DNA of 64,000 bases from Chondrilla cf. caribensis. Taxonomy: Eukaryota > Porifera > Demospongiae > Chondrillida > Chondrillidae. The stretch lies in assembly GCA_964020155.1 (NCBI GenBank), contig OZ026549.1, positions 6,017,719-6,081,718 on the forward strand. Reading direction: 5' to 3'. This document shows positions 55,899 through 64,000 of this stretch, in pieces. A model generated the notes under the pieces. The model saw only the letters and a program-made list of their open reading frames with translations, did not search any database and had not been told where the DNA came from. Within the stretch, counting starts at the first letter, position 1. Each line of letters begins with the position of its first letter. The translations under genes and the position numbers were made by a program.

Positions 55899-58513
55899 CT
55901 GTAGCTCCATCGATATTGGCAGCTATGTCCTTCAAGCGGTCAATGTTGGTGGCTTCCTTCTCTGCTTCATTCATCTCTTCAGCCAGTGTTGTGAGCTCTG
56001 AAAGAGCTTTCTTCAGGTGGGTATGGTCGGGATGTACAGACGGTGTGTGCTTCAACAGATCCTGTAAAGATTGAATAACAAACGCACAAGAAACCTGATA
56101 GCTATTGGTTGTCAAAACAGTAATCAATACCTAAATACAGAAATTAAACACATGATGAAACTGATAGCTATTCTAATTGAGTACAATAGATAACCCGGCT
56201 ACCTTAATGAAGAGGACGTATCGTGGTATCCTCTGTACTGGCTTGATCAACAGGTCACCGAGGTGGAGCTTCTCCTTGTTGTCACGGGCACATTGCTATG
56301 GAAACACAATTTACATGAAATGAGTGTTATTCAGTGCAGGTGTCATTACCTCTAGGAACTTGGCGAACGACGGGCGGTGCATCTTGAGCTGCTGGATGGT
56401 CAGCTTGGCATTCATGAAGTTGCCAATGAATTTACTATATGCTTCAGAGAGTGCATCCTTGGTGAACTGTGTGGAGAGATAATGATCTTGGAAGAAGAAG
56501 AGAGTCTCTGAAAGTGGAATAGCTCACATGCATCATGAACAGGTCTCCTATCGTCTCCAGTTCGTTCCACTGTTCATTCTTCTTGGAAAGATCCTTGATG
56601 AACTCCTGATGAAGATCAGCCAGTTGAGGGATTTGATAGAAGATGTCATCAATGTTGTCTCTCTCCACCACTGCTCCCTGATGTCGTCTGAGTGGGTCCA
56701 TGTACACCTGGGATTCACACCCAAGCAGACAGTGTGTAAACATTTATATGCATCCAGACAATGTGTAAACAATTATATGCATCCAGACAGTGTGTAAACA
56801 ACTATCAGTATTTAGAGGACTCAATGTAAACATGAGAGAATATAATGCACTCACTTTAATCATGGTCTGAAGGGATTGGGTGTAGGACTTCTCTGTCTCC
56901 AATATCCACTTGACTACGATCTGCCGATATTCCTCCTATGGAGAAAAGCACTCTTTGTCACACACCTGCTGGTATTGCTCAAGGAGCAACCAACACACAT
57001 TGATCGGATAAACAATACAACACGAGTACACTATCCCCTATCCCGGAGACCCCGCTATCCCGGGCTGTGTAAACACAGTAGCCCACTGTCAGGACAGATG
57101 GCTGTAGGCGGGATCACAAGACAACCTAAACAAACATTATGTAACACAGGTAGGTGTGGGGCGGGGCCAGCAATTAGCACCTCCACACACTACTCCATTA
57201 CATGAGCTCACGGAACTCACATCTTCTGAGTTGATCTTCAGACTGAGGTGGACATCTACATAGGAGGCAGAGGCTCTCACTTTCATCACAGTGGGAGGAG
57301 TTCGGACATCCATTGTGCTCAAGGCTGTCAGCAGCCTCCCCTGTCGTGTATGAGTGGGTGTGGACTGGACGTCGCTACTGGATAGGTTAGTTGTGATATC
57401 CTCCAAGGATTGGTGGTGTTTGCGTCTTGGCAAGGAACCAAAGGACATCCAGTCGAGAGGCTCGATCAGGGAGAGGGGTCGAAGACTGTTGCTTGATTTT
57501 CTCCCCTTGGACGTGCCCACACTAGATGGATCCTTGGCGGTATTGGAGTTGGGCGATTCAAGTAGCCGAGGGGCATGGGTGGGGTCCGAAGAGTGCCTCC
57601 TCTGGGCAGCTCCTGAACGATCTGACACCAGTGCTCCTTGAGAGCTGTCAATGTTCTGAGCTTTCTGGGTCAAACTCTCTATGCTCTGTCTAAACTTGGC
57701 CAACATGTCGATGGTGTGTTGCTGGGGGGAGAGGATGTTCAAGTCCGGCTCGCAGTCCTCACTAGAGCGAGGCTCGATGTAGATAGCATCCATAGGGAGT
57801 CTGGACCTGCTGTGGGGTCTCTGGCGGGACAGCTTCAGCTCAGTCTCGCTGGCCAAACCGCTGTCATCTGCCTCATCCACCTTAGTGTCCCTGAAAGACC
57901 CGAAGTGCGAGGGTTGCTTGACCTGGCTGTAGTCCAGGAGGGGCATGGTCTGGCTGAGAGGGTCGCATAGGTCCAGCTCGCTCGCGGATCGCATTCCGAA
58001 CTGGTGCCGACCGTAGTCTGCCGGAGAGGTCGGAGCAGAGAGGTAAGGTTTGTGCAAGGAGAACTGACCCCCCCTTTCCATCTGGTCTCCTTCGATACTG
58101 CTGACAGAAGTCAGGGATCCGGCGGGAGGGGACGACGGGGTGAACCCCGAGGACGTTAGAGACGAAATAGAACTGGTCGGAATTCGTGTTGAACTGCTTT
58201 GCTTACTGTCTTCTGCGGACTCGAGGGCATTCTCCGACATGTTCCTTCGGAACAGCTTCAACAACAAGTTCTCCGAACCAGCGTCTTTCTTATCGATAGG
58301 CAAGGATTTGGCCTTCTTTTTGTCTTTAGCTTTTTTGTTCTCTCGCTTAACGTTTGAGGTTATCCACTCGACCGTGGTGCCCATAGCTTGGGTCAACGGG
58401 CGGCGGACCACTCTGGGCTCGGGGTAGGGGAGTCCGTCTGAATAAGTCGGCAGGTCGGCCATCGACAGAGGTCTAGGTCGCCTTGTATCCTTCAACTCTC
58501 GTCTCTCTACCAT
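51789..58513 (-). CDS. ARHGEF17: Rho guanine nucleotide exchange factor 17 (TEM4-like)
   Basis: RhoGEF of 1504 residues in 16 exons: 58513-57221, 56935-56855, 56707-56528, 56466-56350, 56295-56203, 56061-55897, 55613-55563, 55496-55390, 55317-55107, 55042-54915, 54799-54589, 54170-53170, 53066-52915, 52808-52666, 52589-52421, 52201-51789. The first 430 residues are Ser/Pro-rich and disordered. The DH domain spans about 430-640 (WILETEKSYTQSLQ, DIFYQIPQLADLH, RPSFAKFLEQCARDNKEK, LLIKPVQRIPRYVLF, DLLKHTPSVHPDH). A PH-like part follows (RCVLLFNDLVLCAS). The C-terminus is a WD40-like propeller: MWICRGDEYGGQVCLLNME, VWLGTGEGTVYIF, LFIGTSAGVVLQLPLP, GHAGPVNFIA, VFTGGEGFEDF. The order DH-PH-propeller and these motifs fit ARHGEF17 better than ARHGEF10. 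All phases agree. Confidence 0.93.
54212..54525 (-). repeat. Complex minisatellite in ARHGEF17 intron 11
   Basis: Higher-order array mixing two half-units (CTCTGTACTAAGTACCTATA and CGATGTACTGAGGACCTACC, each with CACA linkers) across intron 54171-54588. Confidence 0.88.
55714..55896 (-). repeat. (GT)n at ARHGEF17 donor plus 40-bp repeat
   Basis: Sense-strand GT tract 55830-55896 starts at the donor after ACAGAT. Downstream are three copies of a unit containing ACATACATATATACATACAT (plus-strand notation). Confidence 0.93.
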
Positions 58514-58563
58514 TATGTACTGGTTGCTGGCGACTAGCGACTCCTACGTGCTTGCAAAGGAAA
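58514..58563. promoter_or_regulatory. Bidirectional promoter ARHGEF17/TMEM144
   Basis: Only 50 bp separate the opposed ATGs at 58513 and 58564. No TATA box. Confidence 0.6.
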
Positions 58564-60626
<2,063 letters not shown>

Positions 60627-60795
60627 TGGATGAAGACAGTTGAAAATATCTTAATGTTTTCATATAATATAATGACGATGTAACAACAATAATAATAACG
60701 TTACAATGTCATCTAATAATTGGGGTGTTTAGTAGATAAAGTCTAAATTAGAACATATCAATTTTACTCAAAAAATTGTTCATCAGTCGATGTGA

Positions 60796-61980
60796 TTAGG
60801 AGCTGCACATAACACACGCCTCTCTGTTCTGTCGGGAACATGCAAGAATAGCTTCTTCCTTCTCCTTCTGTGCATCACTGAGGGCCTTCTGGTCTACAGT
60901 GAACTGAATTGCATTGGCAGCAGGACGTGTGCGCAAATAGTACATCCCAGTCTTGAGACCCTGAATGGAGAGAAGTGCATATTCATGCATTTCAATGTAT
61001 CGTGATCAACCAATGGGCAGATGTAGTGAGTGTGTGTGTGTGTGTGTGTGTGTACCTTCTTCCAGGCATAGAAATGCATGCTGGTGAGCTTGCCAAAGTT
61101 TGGTTCTGCAATGTACACATTCAGTGACTGGCTTTGGTCAATAAAGGCTCCACGATCAGCAGCCATGTTGATCAGGACCTTCTGTGAGATCTCCCACACT
61201 GTCTTGTACAGTTGCTTGATGTCATTTGGGATCCCATCAATGTTCTGCACTGAACCATTATGAGCAATGAGCTTGTGCTTCATGTCCTCATTCCACATCC
61301 CCAGCTCGGTGAGGTCCTTCATCAGGTGGCTGTTCACAACCTACAGTGAGTACAGTATGCAGTAATATGGGAAGGTCAGAGGCAATCAATCTTAAACAGT
61401 GATTTGAACATTCATTCATTACTTCAGACAGTTCACGCACAGGAATGTACCTGGAACTCCCCAGACAGCACACGCCTGGTGTAGATGTTGCTGGTATATG
61501 GCTCAAAGGACTCATTGTTGCCAAGTATTTGAGCAGTGGATGCTGTTGGCATGGGTGCCAGTAGCAAGCTGTTACGCACTCCATGTCTGTGGAGAATGGG
61601 GTAGTTGGCACGTCAATATCAAGAGACAGGATCACCATTGAACCCACCGTGCAATCTTCTCCTTCAATGCTGCCCAGTCCCAGAGGTCACTGGGTGTAAC
61701 CCCCCACATGTCATACTGTAGGATACCTTTGCTAACAGGGGACCCTTCGTAAGTATCATATGGGCCTTCTGCTTCGGCAAGTTGACAAGAAGCAGTCAGT
61801 GCTCCATGGTAGATTGTCTCAAATATCTTCCTGTTCAGCTCTTGTGCTTCTTCACTCTCAAATGGATACCTCATAAGTATAAAGGCATCGGCCAAGCCCT
61901 AATAAACATACATAATTGAAAGTGGTAACAGAAAACTATTAAAAGTCATTAGTAAACCACTTTCTCCATTAATGTAATCT

Positions 61981-62028
<48 letters not shown>

Positions 62029-64000
62029 CTAACCTGAACACCTATACCAATAGGACGATGACGAAAGTTTGAATTTCTTGCTTCTTGTACAGGATAATAA
62101 TTGATGTCGATAATTTTATTGAGATTTTTGGTGACCACTTCTGTGATCTGGTGCAATCTTTCAAAGTCATAGGTACAGTCTGGCTTCACAAACATATTCA
62201 GAGCAATAGAAGCCAGATTGCACACAGCGATCTGAGAAGAGCAGGTAACCACATGTGAGTTTACCTTCACAGCATTATACACTCAACTTGAACAACCTCA
62301 TCAGGAGAGGTGTACTCCACTATCTCAGTACAGAGGTTGCTGGATTTGATGGTTCCAAGATTTTGCTGGTTGCTTTTCCCATTACAGGCATCCTTATAGA
62401 GCATGTATGGAGTGCCCGTCTCTGTCTGGGCCTCCAGTATGGCAAACCACAGCTTCTGTGCTTTGACTGTCCTTCGAGCTCTCCCTTCTTGCTCATATCT
62501 AGCAGAGCATCAAGGCACGAGAGTGAGGGCATGCACAAGATGAGATATGAGATATGATGAACGCACCTCTCATACAGAGTCTCAAATTCCTTCCCCCAAA
62601 CCTCATGGAGGCCAGGGCACTCGTTGGGACACATCAGAGACCACTGATCGTCAGCTTCTACTCTCTTCATGAACAGGTCAGGAATCCACATAGCGTAGAA
62701 GAGATCTCTGGCACGCTGCAACATTTAACAATAGACAGTTAAACAATATACCCATACATCCACTGTGAAAGACTAACTTGTTCCTCTTTTCCTGTGTTCT
62801 TGCGAAGATCAAGAAAATCAAATACATCAGCATGCCATGGTTCAAGATACATAGCAAATGCTCCTGGGCGTTTATTTCCTCCTTGGTCAACATAGCGAGC
62901 CGTGTTGTTGTATACTCTCAGCATAGGAACAAGTCCATTGGACGTGCCATTGGTCTGCACGTTGCAAGGAGTTATGGGACAATTTGAGCCAGATCCAAAC
63001 CTAAATCAGTACAGACTCTACTCACCCCAGCAATATAGCTTCCACGAGCTCTTATGCTTTGAACAGCCAGCCCAATTCCTCCAGCTGACTTGGAAATGTT
63101 TGCGCATAGTTTCAGAGTGTCATATATCCCCTACAGGAAGGGAAGGAGGAGGTATAACAACTTATCGCCTGATGAGGTCAAACATCAAAGGCACCGCCTG
63201 GGCAGTAAATTTGATACTTGCCCGGCGCGCACGTGCGCGCAGGGACAGTATCGCGTAAGCGCCCAGTTTTTACCTTAAAAGGGCAATAATTGCGAGGTGC
63301 TAGACAAACTATGACAATTTCGCGCATTCCAAGAAATGAATATCATTATAGCAATAACACAACACAACACAGTACGCAGAGAGTAACAGCAGCAGGGAGG
63401 AAACTTGGAATAAAAGTCAGAAATCCAGTAGTTCATTAATGCCAACGCTACTATAGTCTTCTGCTATATACTCCGATATTCAGAATCGGCTATCTATCCG
63501 CGACTAACTTCCTCGAAGTCGTAGTGATCAAAATTGAAAACAGCCGCTTTTGCTACCTTTCTTTCTACATTTTCGGGTGTTTCTTCCCGTAAATAGCCGA
63601 TTCTGAGTATCGTAGGCACACAGGATTGGACTGGAGAACAGAAAATATCTTCAGAAAGATGCATCGATTCTCTCCGTGAATTTTGGAGCGTTTATTTGGC
63701 GATAAATGGGTTACTACCCGCCTACCTCGGGAGGTATCGTATTTACTGCTCTCGCCCTCGGGCGCTTCGCGCCCTCGGGTCTCGCGCAGTAAATACGATA
63801 CCTCCCTCGTAGGCGGGTAGTAACCTATAATTGACCCATTGTACGTGCTGGATGGTCCCACCAACCTCAATACTGTCTTCCTTCATGGTGAGGAGAAAAC
63901 ATGACGACAACTGAGGGTGGCAGGTTCCTGCGTTGAACAGAGTTGGTGAAGCATGTGTAAACCACTTCTCGGAAAGTAGGTTGTATGTCTCCAACACTGC
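60796..64000 (-). CDS. RRM1: Ribonucleoside-diphosphate reductase large subunit (5' end outside window)
   Basis: Class Ia RNR large subunit, reducing NDPs to dNDPs. Exons on the minus strand: (64000)-63866, 63130-63026, 62954-62778, 62715-62567, 62498-62297, 62231-62034, 61898-61648, 61586-61451, 61340-61056, 60960-60796. Landmarks are [18 protein letters not shown] (redox Cys), [46 protein letters not shown] (active-site Asn-Cys-Glu), the MRYPFES segment, [35 protein letters not shown] and [17 protein letters not shown]. The C-terminal CVMCSS holds the thioredoxin-exchanged Cys pair. About 180 N-terminal residues, including the ATP-cone, are beyond the window. It converges with TMEM144 (169 bp). 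Confidence 0.97.
61029..61054 (-). repeat. (CA)n at RRM1 donor
   Basis: The sense strand reads donor GTACACACAC. Second exception to the GT-sense rule. Confidence 0.9.
61983..62027 (-). repeat. (GT)n beside RRM1 donor
   Basis: Sense strand: donor GTTAGCT followed directly by GT repeats. Confidence 0.95.
63225..63240. repeat. Perfect 16-bp GC palindrome in RRM1 intron
   Basis: GCGCGCACGTGCGCGC is self-complementary and contains a CACGTG E-box core. Confidence 0.9.
63471..63616. repeat. Inverted repeat in RRM1 intron
   Basis: Arms 63471-63500 and 63587-63616 share CAGAATCGGCTAT (inverted) and flanking bases, with a few mismatches, around an 86-nt loop. Confidence 0.75.
63709..63825. mobile_element. 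Foldback element in RRM1 intron
   Basis: Arms of about 40 nt (63709-63749 and 63786-63825) are near-perfect inverted copies beginning GGTTACTACCCGCCTAC. The 36-nt loop contains a second small hairpin, GGGCG-CTTCG-CGCCC. No coding capacity; it resembles a MITE or foldback transposon relic. It lies in the 735-bp intron 63131-63865. Confidence 0.7.

Overview
This is a gene-dense nuclear window from an animal. I infer a sponge or similarly early-branching metazoan with a compact genome; the sequence shows the metazoan character, but the exact taxon is inference. Nineteen protein-coding genes fit in 64 kb. They use canonical GT-AG introns, mostly 55-80 bp long, and intergenic gaps are often under 200 bp. 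All are ordinary eukaryotic genes with introns, except the single-exon PLAC8-like and AKAP17A-like genes. Nothing bacterial, viral or CRISPR-like is present. I built the exon models by reading frames across splice sites and checking that phase is kept; nearly all are phase-consistent from end to end.

Layout, left to right: PGK (+, 5' end off the window), PLAC8-like (-), C2CD3 (+, 29 exons), an acyl-CoA synthetase bubblegum paralogue with a degenerate ATP-binding motif (+), VMA21 (-), NIPA magnesium transporter (+), PGRMC/MAPR haem-binding protein (+), AKAP17A-like (-), CaMK4-like kinase (-), a leucine-rich-repeat protein (+), DHHC palmitoyltransferase (-), SPCS3 (+), USP12/46 (-), VWA3B-like (+), ETFDH (+), a second and intact bubblegum acyl-CoA synthetase (+), ARHGEF17 (-), TMEM144 (+) and RRM1 (-, 5' end off the window).

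The genes do not form one pathway. They are mixed housekeeping (glycolysis, dNTP synthesis, ER signal peptidase, V-ATPase assembly, fatty-acid activation, mitochondrial electron transfer) and signalling or centriole genes. The architecture is striking. Several head-to-head pairs have start codons only 32, 50, about 100 and 108 bp apart, so they must share promoters. Tail-to-tail pairs are often separated by 95-170 bp.

Introns are packed with tandem repeats. Nearly every repeat-bearing intron has its own minisatellite unit. Long (GT)n tracts lie almost always in the sense orientation and usually start at or just after the 5' splice site. Other notable items are a hairpin element with a hammerhead-like core in an ACSBG intron, a foldback element and nested inverted repeats in an RRM1 intron, two ultrashort introns (32 and 35 bp), one GC-AG intron, a tRNA-Leu-like relic, and five splice-donor-like hexamers inside a roughly 450 bp microsatellite.
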